From Isoetes taiwanensis (taxonomy: Eukaryota; Streptophyta; Lycopodiopsida; Isoetales; Isoetaceae), in NCBI GenBank assembly GCA_021234155.1, contig JAJEKV010000061.1:7735013-7799012 (forward strand): a DNA stretch of 64,000 nucleotides, in the 5' to 3' direction. Made by a program: the position numbers and the translations under genes. The notes below the pieces were generated by a model that made no database searches, was not told the origin of the DNA, and was given only the letters and a program-made list of their open reading frames with translations. Numbering within the stretch: the first letter of the stretch is position 1; each line of letters opens with the position of its first letter. Shown piece by piece: positions 26,480 through 40,436 of this stretch.

Positions 26480-26563
<84 letters not shown>
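26480..26563. repeat. (TA)42 at the centre of the large palindrome
   Basis: The tract is flanked on both sides by TCTAACATATATATGTTC and then CTTATGTTTGTCCC in perfect inverted orientation. It therefore forms the symmetry centre (about 26521/26522) of the 25135-28362 inverted repeat. Confidence 0.95.
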
Positions 26564-26565
<2 letters not shown>

Positions 26566-27145
26566 AACATATATATGTTCTTATGTTTGTCCCATTGAAT
26601 CCCCATTATCCCGAAAGATCCTACGCTCACGGCTTTGGGACGATCCTACGCCCGCATGGCTTGGGAGTTTACATACGCTCATATAGACGCGATCCCTACG
26701 GCCCAAAGTTGATCCGATCTCGACAAAATCATCCGAGATCCCTACGACCACGCTAAGCTTGGCACATATCTTACGGTCCACATGGCTATGTTCTTATGTT
26801 TGTCCCATTGAATCTGACCGTTGATCTAAGATCCTACGGCTCACGTGGCTTTGGGCCGTATCCTACGCCCGTGATGGTTTGGGAGTTTACATACGACTCA
26901 TATAGACACCATCCTACGGTCAAAGTTGATTCGATCACGGCCGATCCGAGATCTTCACGGCTCACGTTGTTTGGCACATATCTTACGGTCCACATGGCTT
27001 TGGGAATTATATGTAATAGATCCTATGGCTCATATTGCTTTTATATGATGAGATCTTGATCGTTGATTGAGTCTAAGATCCTATGGCTCATGTTGAATGC
27101 TCATCCCTTAAGGAAAGGCTTTTAAAATTTTTTATGTTATTGGGG

Positions 27146-27200
27146 GAATTCGAACCCTGGTCCTCAACCCCCAAACCCCACTCTAACCACTAGACCAAGC
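27146..27200 (-). repeat. tRNA-like segment (right copy 1)
   Basis: On the minus strand the A box TGGTCTAGTGG (27187-27197) is followed by the B box GGTTCGAATTC (27146-27156). It is the inverted counterpart of 25944-26003. Confidence 0.65.
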
Positions 27201-27285
27201 ATTAATTCCATGAAGAATTTATGTTTCAAATATACTTAAGGGTAATGTCTCATTAAGATAAAATAGACTATAACATTCTAGCTAG

Positions 27286-27353
27286 TTCAAGAAAGTTCTA
27301 GAATGTTCTGGAAGGCTCTAGAAAGTTCTAGAATCTTCTAGAAAGTTCTAGAA
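27286..27353 (+). promoter_or_regulatory. Run of fourteen heat-shock-element-like pentamers (right copy 1)
   Basis: TTC and GAA alternate every 5 bp from 27286 to 27353 with one mismatch (CTC at 27316-27318), so 13 of 14 blocks match the HSE rule. This is far longer than typical heat-shock promoters. It is the mirror counterpart of 25816-25863. Confidence 0.4.
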
Positions 27354-28370
27354 CATAAGAGAATCTAAGGGGGATCTAAGAAAACTCTTCCAGAAAGTTC
27401 CAAATTGTTCTAATAAGTTTAGAATGTTCTAGAATGTAGGGGAATCTATGGGAATGTAAGGAAATCTAGGGAAATACTTCCTAAAAGTTCTAGAATATTT
27501 TGAAAGTCTTAGTATGTTTCCTTTAAAAGTCTTAGAATGTTCTAAAAATTCTAGAATGTAAAGGAAAACTGTGAGAATCTAATAGAATGTAAGAAAATTT
27601 TATAAAATATAAGAGAATCTAGGGGATCTAAGAAAATTCTTCGTAAAGTTCCAAATTGTTCTAATAAGATTTAGAATGTTCTAGAATGTGGGGAATCTAT
27701 GGGAATGTAAGGAAATCTAGGGAAATACTTCCAGGAAAGTTCTAGGATGTTTTGAAAGTTTTCAGAATGTTCCGTAAAGTTCTAGAATGTTCTAGAAATT
27801 TCTAGAATATAAGGAATCTAGGAGAATTAAAGGGAATATAAGGAAATCTCATAAATTGTAAGAGAATCTAGGAAAATATTTACAAGTCTAATGCATTCTC
27901 TTAAAATCTAGTTGAATCTAAGGGAATATTCATAATATCTAATGGAATCTAAGAAAATCTTGATGTAATCTTAGAGTTTTTTTAAGATTTTGCAAAGAGC
28001 CACAATAGAATGTTCTAAAATGTTTCATAATAAAGGGGTACAATATAAATCTTGAAAAAAAAAAAAAATCCTATAGATGCTCGGGGAAGCTTTCACGAAA
28101 ATAGAAAGTGTTTTAGAATTGTTGCGCAGATCCAAAATAAATTATTTTAGAAGGTTCTAAATGCTCATGGGTAAGCACCTCAATAAAATCTAGGGGAATC
28201 TTCATGAATGCTAAATATAATACATAGAATGTTGAAGAATATAGAGGAATTACAAGAGAATCTCAGTAGAATCGTTGGTTACCTAGAACATGACAGGGCC
28301 TTGCATCGTAAGAACATGCTAAAACTGGAACAATGCGCCGTAGGACGCATTAATTTTCTTGTATATATCT

Positions 28371-29709
<1,339 letters not shown>

Positions 29710-29924
29710 AAAATTAACTGTTTCATTAATTTTGAATAGAATGGCAAATGTTTGCACACATCTTCTCCCTCACTATGTGTTCTATAACAGAATTAAAAAA
29801 CATGACATTTTGTCTTGGCACATCATAATAAGCTATTGGCCTTCTACTACTGGTTACAAAGTCATGGAGCAATGCAAAGGTTTTTATAGTACAAAATTTT
29901 GGAGGCGTGAAAAGCATATCTGCC

Positions 29925-30570
29925 TCCTGGGCTGAGGTAACCTCCATACCCATGTACGCGAATGACTTTCTCAAGTGTCGACGCTGCATCTGATGGTACT
30001 GCATACCATGTTTTTGGAGCATCCATGTGTAAATAGTTCAAACAATAAAGTTCATATGGTCTTCAACATGCCAGGCAAACCAACTGAAAAGCATCACAAG
30101 GTACACCATTGGTGAAGTCACACTAGGAACCTCTTCAGGCATAAATTTCAGTAGAGAACCCGAAGAGCGTGCCACCTTGCGTGTATTCCAGGCCATGTCA
30201 GTCAATTCCATCCCTGCTACATCCAACTTCAGGCCCTCATTTTGTTTCCCAGGGTCATCGCCACCATACCTTCCTTTCTCTAGCTTATCATAATCTGGAA
30301 ATGCCAATCCTCATATGTCATTTGCATACTCCACAAATATGGGCTTGTCAATAGCTACCTTCCAAAACAAACTTTCTACAATAAATGGGTTTGGTACTTC
30401 ACATGCTCCCAGGTGACTGCGAGAAAAAAGCTTCGCCTTTGCCTCAAATTCTTCAACGGTGTAATATTCTCCACTCTCCCAAACATGCTTTCTAGCAAAA
30501 GCTTGGATTCCTGCTCTTGACCTTTCGGGGTTCCACCCAAGTTGTTGTTTCCTAGTAGTGAATGTGGCAT
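29925..30570 (-). pseudogene. JmjC histone demethylase fragment (REF6/ELF6 type)
   Basis: Read on the minus strand across several frames: SGEYYTVEEFEAKAKLFSR, then PFIVESLFWKVAIDKPIFVE and YAND (the linker between JmjN and JmjC in plant KDM4-like proteins). Next come [20 protein letters not shown] with DH, containing the HxE iron-binding pair, then [20 protein letters not shown] and [12 protein letters not shown]. These are hallmark blocks of REF6/ELF6-type demethylases acting on histone H3 in the nucleus. At least one frameshift follows HVEDH near 30040, and frames change again near 30310 and 30480. The N-terminal JmjN and the C-terminal zinc fingers are absent, so this is a captured or decayed fragment, not a gene. 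Confidence 0.8.
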
Positions 30571-31391
30571 TTGTTTTTAATGTTTATGTGTGCCTGAGAG
30601 ATTTTAGACGACAACAAAGATCCATTCATAGTACGCCCTTGGTTTGGAGGCCCATTCATATAGCATGCAGGAGGAATGGAAGTACCATGAGCAGAAGATA
30701 TTTCAGCTTCTTTGAATACGCTCGGAAAGTTGTTCAAAATAGAAATAACACTCAGGGAGGAGTTGATTAGAAATAATGGCATCCTTGGAAGACGTCTCAA
30801 AGGGAGCTTTCAAATGTCGATTTAATTTATAGGCGACATGGGGAGATGAGTCAGAGCTAACGGACCCAAACTCCGTAGTGTTCTTTCCAGTCTGCCTTCA
30901 GATCTACGTGGTCACTTACAGGCCGAAACAGCAATCTGCAAGCACAAAGATCCATATTCTAAGAATTTGAATCAGATGTGACTTACCTGTCTAATAACAG
31001 ATAACTGAGGTTCGATTTAAACAAACACCAATTGAAGCGTTGCCACCAAAGCACCAACTTTGTCACCAAGATTGGAAATCCACACTAACATGCATCTCTT
31101 CCTCCAAAAGCTCCATGCATCACTATATAAACTAGTGACAGACAACCACAATCCCCTCTACAACAAATCAGCAGAAGGAAACTCAGTCGAACCCTAAGTG
31201 ATTTATTGAGCAAGATATGAATTAGTTCAATCTATCTTTTTATATCTACAATAATATTTACTTATGCTCAATGATGACACATAGAATTACGGCATGCACA
31301 ATGATTTATAAAGTTGTATCATTCAGTTATGTGTTATTTATTCTTCCATTGACATAAATGATTCTCCACACCCTAAAGTATGATTAGCGAG

Positions 31392-31483
31392 TTCATGATT
31401 CCATGCACATCCATCTACATCTAACACACATGCAAACTTCATGATTCCATGCACATCCATCTACGTCTAACACATATGCAAAC
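31392..31483 (+). repeat. Tandem duplication, two 46-bp units
   Basis: Units starting TTCATGATTCCATGCACATC at 31392 and 31438 differ at only two or three positions, which suggests a fairly recent duplication. Confidence 0.85.
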
Positions 31484-31860
31484 GTGTTTCATACACACAC
31501 AAATTCTATCATTACATGGATCTAGATCTTTCCCAAAACCAAAGTCCTAGAGTAAATAAAAAAATGCCTGCATGCACTCTAACATATCTACATATTCCAT
31601 TCCATCTATACATGCCATCTGAGTACAGCCTATACATTTCATTCACCCTATGCATTCCACAATATATACTATTCCATGCGCCATGATTAATGCCCGGCAT
31701 TGCCCGGCAAGCGTTTCTAGTATTTAATGGTTTAGATATTTATTAATGAACTTGACAATGTTTTTTGAATTTTTATTATTTTTTCAGCATCTCCCATAAT
31801 ACACAAAAACAAAGCAACATCTCCATAATACACCATAACAAAGCAACATCTCCATAATGT

Positions 31861-31955
31861 TCTAATTATTTCGTTTGGTATTTGAGGCCCGTATTTCATA
31901 TGGGATGGAAATTTTTTTTTTTCTTGTTCTATGCATGGTATGAGAATGGAAGGAT
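31861..31955 (+). repeat. Dispersed repeat copy A
   Basis: It shares AATTATTTCGTTTGGTATTT and, after a gap, a block around ATGCATGGT-TGAGAAT and GAAGGATAAGAA with 56045-56240. In copy A the stretch between the two blocks is ~130 bases shorter. Family and ends unknown; MITE-like or LTR-derived are both possible. Confidence 0.6.
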
Positions 31956-33945
31956 AAGAATGGACGCCTCTTTCTTCTTTCGGCAGGGGCGGCAAGGGAT
32001 CCGAGTGGGGCGGCCTTCCATGCAGAGTTTCCGGCTGAAGTTGCTTCACTTCTTGAAATTAGAGGCCGGGCTAAAGAGTATTAGACCAGATAGGGCTGCT
32101 GATAATACAGGGGCGGGCTTGTTGGTGATAATACAGGGGCGGCCTTCTTGCTGCTGGTGATAATATGGGGCTGTAATCGCTGTTGGCAAGGCAAGGCACA
32201 GACACAGCCTGGTTTGCCGGCACTCTGGTTTGTAAAGAGGAGAGGTGAATCGGCCTTGGATCTTGCTTCTGTTATGTGTTTTGGATTGTTGTTGGTGATT
32301 CCGGCATTAGGAGAGATTTGTTGATAGTGGGAGCTTCTGGGTGGGAAGAGACGTTTTGGGCTCTGTTGTTTCTGTTGTTCTTTCTCTTGTTTGAGGGTCG
32401 GATGAGGCCAAATAGTGTCTGATAGGCCAGATAGTGTCGAAGATGACCAGGGGAGCATTTTGATTGTTAGAGGGAGCATTCTGAGTGCAAGAGAGAGCGT
32501 TGGTGGCTTCCAGAAGCGAGGCTGTCAAAGAACGTCGTGATCCTTGTTGAAGAAGTTGCGATTTTTTTTTCTGTGTGGGGCTCTGCTTTGTGTATGGTTT
32601 AGAATGGCATGTATATATTTGTGAAGATAAATATGGAATATATGTGAATATTTGTACATTGGATAGTGACCTTAGATTTTGGCTTTCGTTTTGTTTATTC
32701 AAATATCATGGGGCGTTGATGGGGTATAATATGTGGAATATACCCTTCATCAACGGTCCCCTGAGTGCCCACACAAAAAACCCATAAAGAACGGAAAATA
32801 AAGAAAATAGTATGCATAATACACCAAAACAAAAATTTAATAATAGGCCTAATGTAAGAATTAAATTTAGCATTAGTGTAAAAACTAAATTTCTTTAAAA
32901 CATTTAAATTCGTATCTTAGCAAGAAAGGTTGCAAACAAGAGCTTGAGTATTTTAGTTTTTGGGTTCATATACGACTCCACCTACCACATCGATACCAGA
33001 AGGCTACTGCATGGTGTTCATTGAGAAAGTTATTGTAGCTACTAGTACCGAGTTGCCTTTACGAAAACTTGAAATCCTTACCGTGAAAGAAGCTCGAGAA
33101 GCATGACTGAATTTCCAGCTCTCAAAAGCTACGTGGCGCTGTCGTGGAAGCAATGAGCAACTTTACAACGTTGCCCACCCTTAAATAGGCCTTCAACCCT
33201 TCCAATTAAGGGGATTTTCTTAGGAGCCATTATTTAGAATTAAATTTTCATCTAAGATAACCCTGTATAATTAAAATGCTATTTTTTTTTTAAATATTTA
33301 AAGAAAGTTTTACATTGAAATTAATTAAATGATTACGTTCATGTTTGATTAAAATATTTTTATTTCATCAATAATAAATTATTTAATAGTTATTATTAAA
33401 CCAATAACTTTATATCATTTAATTAGTTTCAACCTAAGACCTTCTTTAAAGTATTTTTAAAAGTGTAAAAGTTTGTAAATTGTGAAATTCTAATAATAGT
33501 TTTAAGTCAATTGCTTATCAAGCTATCAAATTTCATTTAATTATCATGATTGCTAAATCTTGAATCTGTTAAATCAATAAAAATTGAAATTTTTATATTC
33601 TTGAAATGTCTAATTCTAAATAGATTCAAATAAAAATTAGTTTAAAAATCAAGTTTATTCTTTGATAACCATTATAGTTTTAATTTAAAGATAAACTTAT
33701 AAAAATTATAACAATCAAGAAGAATCACACAATACATATATTCTTATAATGGCGTTCTTGAAGTGTTATCTATTAAATCTGAATAAGTTCAAATTTTGTT
33801 GAATATGTCATTAATATTTTGTTAACGAGTTCTCTTGATAAGGACCTTCTCTGAATATAGTTGTATATTTATTTATTTGTGTTTGTTATATATTTACTAT
33901 CTTATCTACTATTGGGTTTTATCAAAAAAATACTTGGATATGTGT

Positions 33946-34318
33946 TGAAGAAGGTTAGTAAATTTAATCAATACCCTCAACTCAATAATTGATTAAAATT
34001 AATGAATGTGGTTGTCAGTTGTTTCGCGAAGAAGAAAAAACGAGTAGCAAAAATCTAACAAGATATGTGTTGAAGAAGGTTAGTAAATTTAACCAATATC
34101 CCTCAACTCAATGATTGATTAAAATTAACGAATGTGGTTATCATTTGTTTGGCGAAGAAGGAAAAACGAGTAGCAAAAATCTAACAAGATATGTGTTGAA
34201 GAAGGTTAGTAAATTTAATCGATATCCCTTAACTCACTCAATAATTGATTAAAATTAATGAATCTGGTTGTCATTTGTTTGGCGAAGAAGGAAAAATGAG
34301 TAACGAAAATCTAACAAT
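33946..34318 (+). repeat. Tandem array, three units of 116-131 bp
   Basis: Units begin GATATGTGTTGAAGAAGG at about 33947, 34062 and 34188 and end AAATCTAACAA. They are 85-95% alike by eye. The array sits ~370 bases before the LINE insertion and has no coding potential. Confidence 0.85.
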
Positions 34319-34920
34319 CACGTACATGAGAGCAAGCTCTTGTTTGTCAATTTTCCATTCGAGTTCCAGCAAAATCCACTGAGCTGGCTAATCAATTATT
34401 CTACTACTTTTTTATAGAATATTATTTTTGTTATGGTGTGTGCTACAGCAGAATATATTCCTAAGATTGAGTTGAATAGCATCAAAGATGAGGATAGAAG
34501 TTGAGATTAAATTTCAAGAGATGGAACATGCTGATATTTGTGTCACTGAATAGTCTAAAAGAGATGGAAGACGTAGATTAGATATACATTTATACAAAGA
34601 ATTAAAAAAATGACAAAGATAGGCAGATCATAGAACTTTGGTAGCTTGCTTGATACTTTTGGGGCTTCATATTTCAGTTAAGTAGGGAAATTATGGTAGA
34701 CAAATAGTACAATGGAGCAACTATGGGGGAGATGGATGCGCCCTAAGGTTTCTGCCGGAGGCTGCTTTACGTTTGTGTTCATATCTTGAGCTACAGACAT
34801 CGGATTACGGTGTTTTTTGGCTCTTTGGAAAGTTGATTCAGAGATCTTTCCAACCGTGTGTGGCATTGCAGGTTTTAGATTCCGACTGATAGCCTTTTTG
34901 GCCCTGACAGTTTCGGCTCT

Positions 34921-36321
34921 ATGGCGTCAACTTCCATGCTGCCTGCAAAACCTCATGTATCCATGCTGGTCCAGGGGGCAAATTTGGCATTGCATGTTAA
35001 CCCTTTGGCTTATAGTGAGAATGTCTTTCAAGACGGTGATTTTCCTGCATTGGCACCCTCGGCTGGTGCACCGAATAGTACAAGTGTTTTGAATAGCGGT
35101 AATGCTTCTGTGGATGGTGCCTCGGCGCCAGCTGGTGCCAATTCTAACAAAGATCAGTCCCGTCCACTTCCTTGGAGGTCCTCAACTTCTGGAGTAAATG
35201 CTAGCAGGGAGCGCTTTAGTGATTGGATCAAGAAGGACTTGTCATCAACTACGTCTGTTGTATGTATTGCTACAGTTATTGATGTGATGATTCAGGATAA
35301 TAAAAGAGATCTCAGTAATCTTTTGGGTGAGTTGCGAGCAAAGGAGACTCAGTTGAAGCTTCAGTTACCTCCTGTTGAAGTTTTCTATCAGCCTGAAATG
35401 TGTAATAATACTCTTCAAGCGTCTGGGTACAATGTGGTCGAGATTGATCATGACTTACACAAGAAGTGTATTAGTAACTTGTCAGTGCGGTTGGTCAATA
35501 TACTGAAGCATTTCTTGACATTAGGAAGCTTGGCTGGTCATCTTCGGAGATTAGGGTTGCCACCTTATCATACTTTAAAGATGCTGGATAAGAAGTTCTT
35601 TTTGATCGTTTTTTATGATGTTGTGGCTGTGGAGCAACTGGTGGCACGTGGTGTGGACCCAATGTGGAGTGATTATATTTTGTACCAGCCTTACTCGCCT
35701 GGATTTTTTCCTGGTACGACTCGTGCTCTTAGGATGCCATGTTGGTTTTCTATTCCTAATCATCCTCCCGATCTCTTGGTGCTAGAGCTTTTTATCAGTA
35801 TTGCTAATGGTCTGGGTACTCATCTGGCCCATTCTATTGTGTGCTAAAATTTGTGTCTCTCTTCCTTCTGGTCGCGGTCTTCCTAACTGTGTGGTTGTGA
35901 AAAGTGGCCTTATCTTTTCAAGTATGCTTTGCAATTGCTCAATGGCCCTCGGCTTGCTGATTTATTTTCTCAACTTGCTTTATTTGCAAATTTTAGCGGC
36001 TAAGAGAGATCCCGCAATGGTCCTTCTTCCTCTATGCCTCCTACCTCATTTGAGTCCCCTTTACCCTCTGTTGTCCCTTACGCCCAATGCTACTTGCTAC
36101 CTCTGTTGTTGCTACTTCATCTGCTGCTAAAACCACTATCCCACGTAAGATTGTGCATACCCCGCTTTAAGGATGCTAGGGCTAAGTTGAAGATCCGTGA
36201 ATTGCAAGAGCGGCATGAAAATGTTCAAGAGCATCATGAAAATGCCCAAGAGGGATGGACAAATGTTAATTGGAAAAGAGCTGCACTAATAAGGCTAGTC
36301 AACATGTGTCTCATGTCATGA
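34921..36321 (+). pseudogene. LINE ORF1, frameshifted
   Basis: The first 308 codons are open from ATG 34921: a Ser/Asn/Ala-rich N terminus (residues 1-95), a predicted helical stretch (about 120-145), then the conserved block QLPPVEVFYQPEMCNN through RALRMPCWFSIPNHPPDL shared with 16081-17208. A frameshift near 35840 breaks the protein at the point corresponding to HISYSILNSPRICV. The remainder (ICVSLPSGRGLPNCVVVKSG) continues in another frame to ~36321 with further breaks. The role is presumably RNA binding and transport of the LINE ribonucleoprotein. Confidence 0.75.
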
Positions 36322-36600
36322 GCAATTCGATAATTTGCATGGAAGGGTGGAGCAGAGAGGAGGCTCTCCCTTGCCCGGTTATCCAACAAAATAATGGGGG
36401 GGGGGGTTAGAGCAGAGAGGAGGCTCTCCCTCACCAAGTCTTTGAACAAAACAATGGAAGAGTGGAATGTAGAGGAGGCTCCCCTTGCCAATTTCCGGGG
36501 ACGAGGTGGGCTGACCTCCCTTGAGAACCATGCGAGATGGACATGGTTGATCTTTGGCTCTATTGGTATGGAGGTGGAACATAATATTTTGGCCACATGA

Positions 36601-39600
36601 AACTGTTGTCTTGGAATGTGAGGGGAGTGGCTTCTTCCCCAAGTAAAAAGAAGCGGGTTGTCTCTTTACCTGTCTAAGTCTTCTCGACCTTTTGTTGCCT
36701 TCAAGAGCATAAATCTTGGCTGAGGTGATGTACATAAAGTAGCTAATGTATTTGGACGCGACTATAATGTCTTGGTGTCTGCTGATGCATCTAAGGCTGG
36801 TGTGCTTCTTGCATGGAAGTCTTCTGTGGATGTCACTTTTACTCAAACAGATAGGTTTGGGCGGTGGATAATAATCAAATGGAAAGATAAGGGCCAAGAA
36901 TGGGGTTTGATAAATGTATATGCTCATAATAGACCTCATCAGCGTGGTGCTTTGTGGGCAACTCTGAGGAGTAAAGTTTTTCAGCTTGGGCAGAATGTTG
37001 CATGGTTGCTCGTTTGGCTTATTTTTAATATGGTCGAGTTGGAAAGAGATAGAAGTGGTCGCGGCTTTGAAGTGGTGCAAGGATTCGAGCGAGAACAATG
37101 GCTACGCCTTTTACATGATGGTCAGCTTATAGAGATTGATGGTGATCAGTTCTTTACGTGGTGTAATGGTTGGACAGGAGCTGACAGAGCTTATGCAAGG
37201 CATGATAGAGGATACTTTAATACTTATGCAGCTGCTCGGCTAGCGGATCTTCGTCGCTCAAATCTTCTGGATAGCTCCGTGTCTGATCATAATCCACAAC
37301 TCCTAACTAATGATGTGGCTAATTGTCATCGACCTACCAGGACCTACTTTAAGCTTAATTGCAAGTACTTAGAGGATGATGAGTTCAAGCTTGGCTGTAG
37401 TCGGGCTTGATCTCGGGCCTTCTCACCTCGTAGGGGCATGTTCGGGGTTGTTGCGGCGTTATGCAGCGGTGGAAGTCATTTGCAAAAGAATATGGGAGAG
37501 TCGAGTCTTTGAAGCTAGAGGACTATTGACGGCATTGTACCAGAATTAGAAGTACTCCTAAATTAGGCCATACTAGTGGATCAGAGAAAAGGAATTATTA
37601 TCTCAGATCAAAGCTGAAGCCAAGGTGAAGGCAGGGTTGCAGTGGTTCAAGGACGGAGATAGATGTGCCCGGTTCTTTTTTGCGGCTGCAAGAAGAAGGA
37701 AACTTCGCCACTTTTATACATTCTTTGGTGTTGCGGATGGCGCTCTTATCTCCCGATCCGGTGAATCTTAAATAGTATCTTCATCATCACTTTTCTTCAT
37801 TCTTTGCACGACACGTTGCCCTTCGGAAGGACATGCAATTGGGCGTGTTGACTAAGGTGCGTCGATTGTTTACGACTTCTTGAGTCCAATATCGTGAAGG
37901 AGGACTTAAAAGCAGTTTGTGGCTCTCTTGAAAAGGACAAATGCCCGGTCTTGATGGTTTTCCTATTGAATTCTTTCGGAAGTGCTTTGGGACTGGTTGG
38001 AGGATGACATATATGATGCCTTTTGTGAGTTTCGGAGATTTAGGAGCCTTGATAAGATTTTGAATACTGGGTTGTATCTCTCTCATTCTAAAGAGCAAGG
38101 AACCCAAGACTATTTTCGGATCATGACCTATTACATTGCTTTTCCTCTGTGTACAAGATCTTTGCTAAGACATTGGCAGAAAGAGTCTGAGACATCTTGG
38201 CTGACGCTATCTCGTCAACACAATCTAGCTTTCTCCCTCGTCGTTGTATTCTCAACAACGTGGCTGCTGCATATGAAGGAATATATTGGGCCCGGTTACA
38301 GGGTCATAGAGCAGTGTATCTTAAGCTTGATTTTGCTAAAGCTTACGATAGTGTTGATTGGGGTTTCTTGGAGAGGTGTCTTATTGCACTTGGGTTTGGG
38401 GAGTCATTCACAAGGAATGTCATGAAGCTTCATACATCAGCCAGATCTACTGTCCTTTTCGCATGAGCCATCGATATTTTTTGTAGTGGGTAGAGGAATT
38501 GGCAAGGTTGTCCCTTAGCACCCTTGCTTTTTCACAATTGTGGCGGTATTATCCCGGCTCTTCTCCGTGGCTACCCAAGATGGCGTTATTCAAGGCCTCC
38601 CAATGGACGATGGTTCTCAAGAGGTATGTAACCAATATGCCGATGACACTTTTTTGTTCCTAATTGTCGAGGTTGAGAACCTTCGTAATGCTAAGCTATT
38701 ATTAGACACATTCTCCTTAGCATCAGAAGTTCTTGTAGGGTGGCAAAAATGTACAGCTTTGTGGACATTGGACAATCCCATCCCTCCCTGTATTTTGGAC
38801 TATCCATGGAAGATTCTTCTGCATGGCAATACCACAAAGTTGCTTGGTATCCCCTCCGCTTCAGATGCTTGGGATGAAATTATTAGTGGGTTGCAAAAGC
38901 ACTTGTTTTGGTGGAATACAGCTAAATTGTCCATGCCCGGTAAAATCACCGTGGCTAAATGTCTTCTTAGTAATACTCATGTCTACATGGCGTCTGCTCT
39001 CTTAGCTCCGCAGTGTAAGATGGAGGAGATTGTGCGTATCGTCAGAAATTTTATTTGGGGTGGAAATGAGTTAGGCGCGGTGGTCAAGGTAGCTTGGGCG
39101 AAACGCATTAGACCTAAGGCAGCTGGTGGTCTTGGTATGTTGGATTTTCACCTCCAAAGCAAGGTGATGATATCAAAGTTTATTTGGAGAATTTTCATTG
39201 GTAAGGATGATTCTCCTGGCCTGAGGTTGTTGGTGCAGTCGATTCAGCATTGTCTCCCATTTCATAAGGCCACCATTAAGCCCCTCCTTCCTTGGGCTTT
39301 GCTTTATCATATGCATCCGTATCCTAATGCTTCTCCCTTTCTAAAGGGGTTGCTTGCTGCATGGGACACTGTCAGGTCTATTTTCCATATTAATCTTGAG
39401 GCATGTCTTCAGTTGTCCACTCCATGCTGGTGGATTCCTTTGCACGACACTCCAGAGAATGTGCCTCTAAATGTGGTTGTTCATCCAAAGACACAATGAC
39501 GATGGATAGCAGCTGGTATGAGCACTATTGCAGCTTGGTATGAGTCTGGTCATCTCATGTCATGGGAAGCATTTAGAACAAAGTTCTTGTTGTACGAGAT

Positions 39601-40391
39601 GGAGCAGAGTAATCCTGGAATCATATTCTTTGCATTGTTGCCACGAGGATTCCGGTCCACGTGATTGAGGTAGTTGTATGGAGTTGCCATCAAGATATCC
39701 GGCCGAGGCGATTTGTGTCTTCGTGTATAAATTGCTTTTGCATTCTGAAATCCCTGCCTCCATCTAATAGGTGGCATCTTGAGTCCCCACCACAATGGAA
39801 AAGTGTTTGGATATGGGTATGGGATAAGTCGCTTTATCCCAAAGTAGTAGTTTTGTGGTGGCAAGTGATCCATAGATGCCTCGAGTCAGCGAGGTTAGTC
39901 CATAAAATGGATAATCGGATTTGAGCTCTGTCCTTTATGCCAGCAAAGGGTTGAGAGTATTGAGCATTGTTTTTCTTGTGTGAGTGATTTCGGTGATCAT
40001 GGTCTTGGTTGTTGACCCTATTTGGCGCGTCTCGATCTAACCGGCAAAATTTTGCTTGCTATCTATCGATGCTTGGCCCAAACTTCTGAAACGAGCTTTT
40101 CATCTCGCATGTGGCTGGCTTTTATGGTCAATCTGGAAGAGAAGGAGGTTGTTTATCTTTAAGGGCGTAGATACTGCAGATGAGATTGTTCTTCAGTGAG
40201 CGCAAAATAAAATTGTTATGGCTTACAATTGTTCTTCTCTTCATCAAGAGAAGAAAGTACTGATCTGGCATACTTATCTTCAGATTCATTCTTTTGCTTA
40301 GGCAGGTGGTTGTGCTCAGTTGGATCGGTTTGTCCACTGGGGTTATAATCCTGTCTTTGCATTTTATGTTGCTCTAGTTTTTAGTTGGTGA
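36601..40391 (+). pseudogene. LINE ORF2 (endonuclease-reverse transcriptase), broken
   Basis: It starts with KLLSWNVRGVASS, the typical start of the APE-type endonuclease. The endonuclease continues to FTWCNG, ARHDRGY and SDHNPQLL (37150-37310). RT motifs follow: QSSFLPRRCILNNV, LKLDFAKAYDSVDW (about 38327-38368), QGCPLAPLLF in another frame, and the catalytic QYADDTFLFL (38633-38662). The post-RT region KLLGIPSASDAWDEI and the 319-codon frame 38540-39499 follow. Near 39930 a zinc knuckle reads CPLCQQRVESIEHCFSC. Stops occur from 36680 on, and frames change repeatedly, for example at 37410-37980 and 38465. It is a dead copy. Confidence 0.9.
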
Positions 40392-40436
40392 ATAAAGCTT
40401 GTCGTCCTTTAAAAAAAAAAAAAGGTTAGTTAAGTA

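Larger units (their letters stand above)
26564..28362 (+). repeat. Composite repeat unit, right copy 1
   Basis: It begins TCTAACATATATATGTTC and ends ATTAATTTTCTTG at a short TATATATC remnant. It contains an internal duplication of its first block (26788-26815 repeats 26577-26600), several CCTACGG motifs, the tRNA-like segment on the minus strand (27146-27200), the heat-shock-like array (27286-27353) and about 900 bases of AGAATCTAAGG/TTCTAGAA-rich DNA. No protein is encoded. Confidence 0.85.
30571..33945. other. Intergenic stretch with small repeats, no gene
   Basis: Apart from the two repeats listed separately (31392-31483 and 31861-31955) I recognise nothing. Minus-strand frames of 131-132 codons at 32081-32702 are low-complexity Gln/Ser/Pro translations of a GT-rich plus strand and show no domain. 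From 33200 to 33900 the sequence is very AT-rich. Confidence 0.45.
34685..40423 (+). mobile_element. Near full-length LINE (ORF1 + ORF2), inactive
   Basis: It has a 5' UTR of ~235 bases, ORF1 (from 34921), ORF2 with endonuclease, RT and zinc knuckle (36601-40391), and a short 3' UTR ending GTCGTCCTTT then A13 (to 40423). A candidate target-site duplication AGTTAAGTA occurs at 34676-34684 and at 40428-40436, four bases after the poly(A). Order of domains and short tail fit plant L1-type LINEs. Many frameshifts and stops make it non-autonomous today. The 3' end is shared with the ORF1-only copy at 16081-17346. Confidence 0.88.

Noticed and set aside
32081-32702. Minus-strand frames of 131-132 codons, Gln/Ser/Pro rich
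   Set aside because: Low-complexity reading of a GT-rich strand with no domain, no splice context and two overlapping frames of equal quality.
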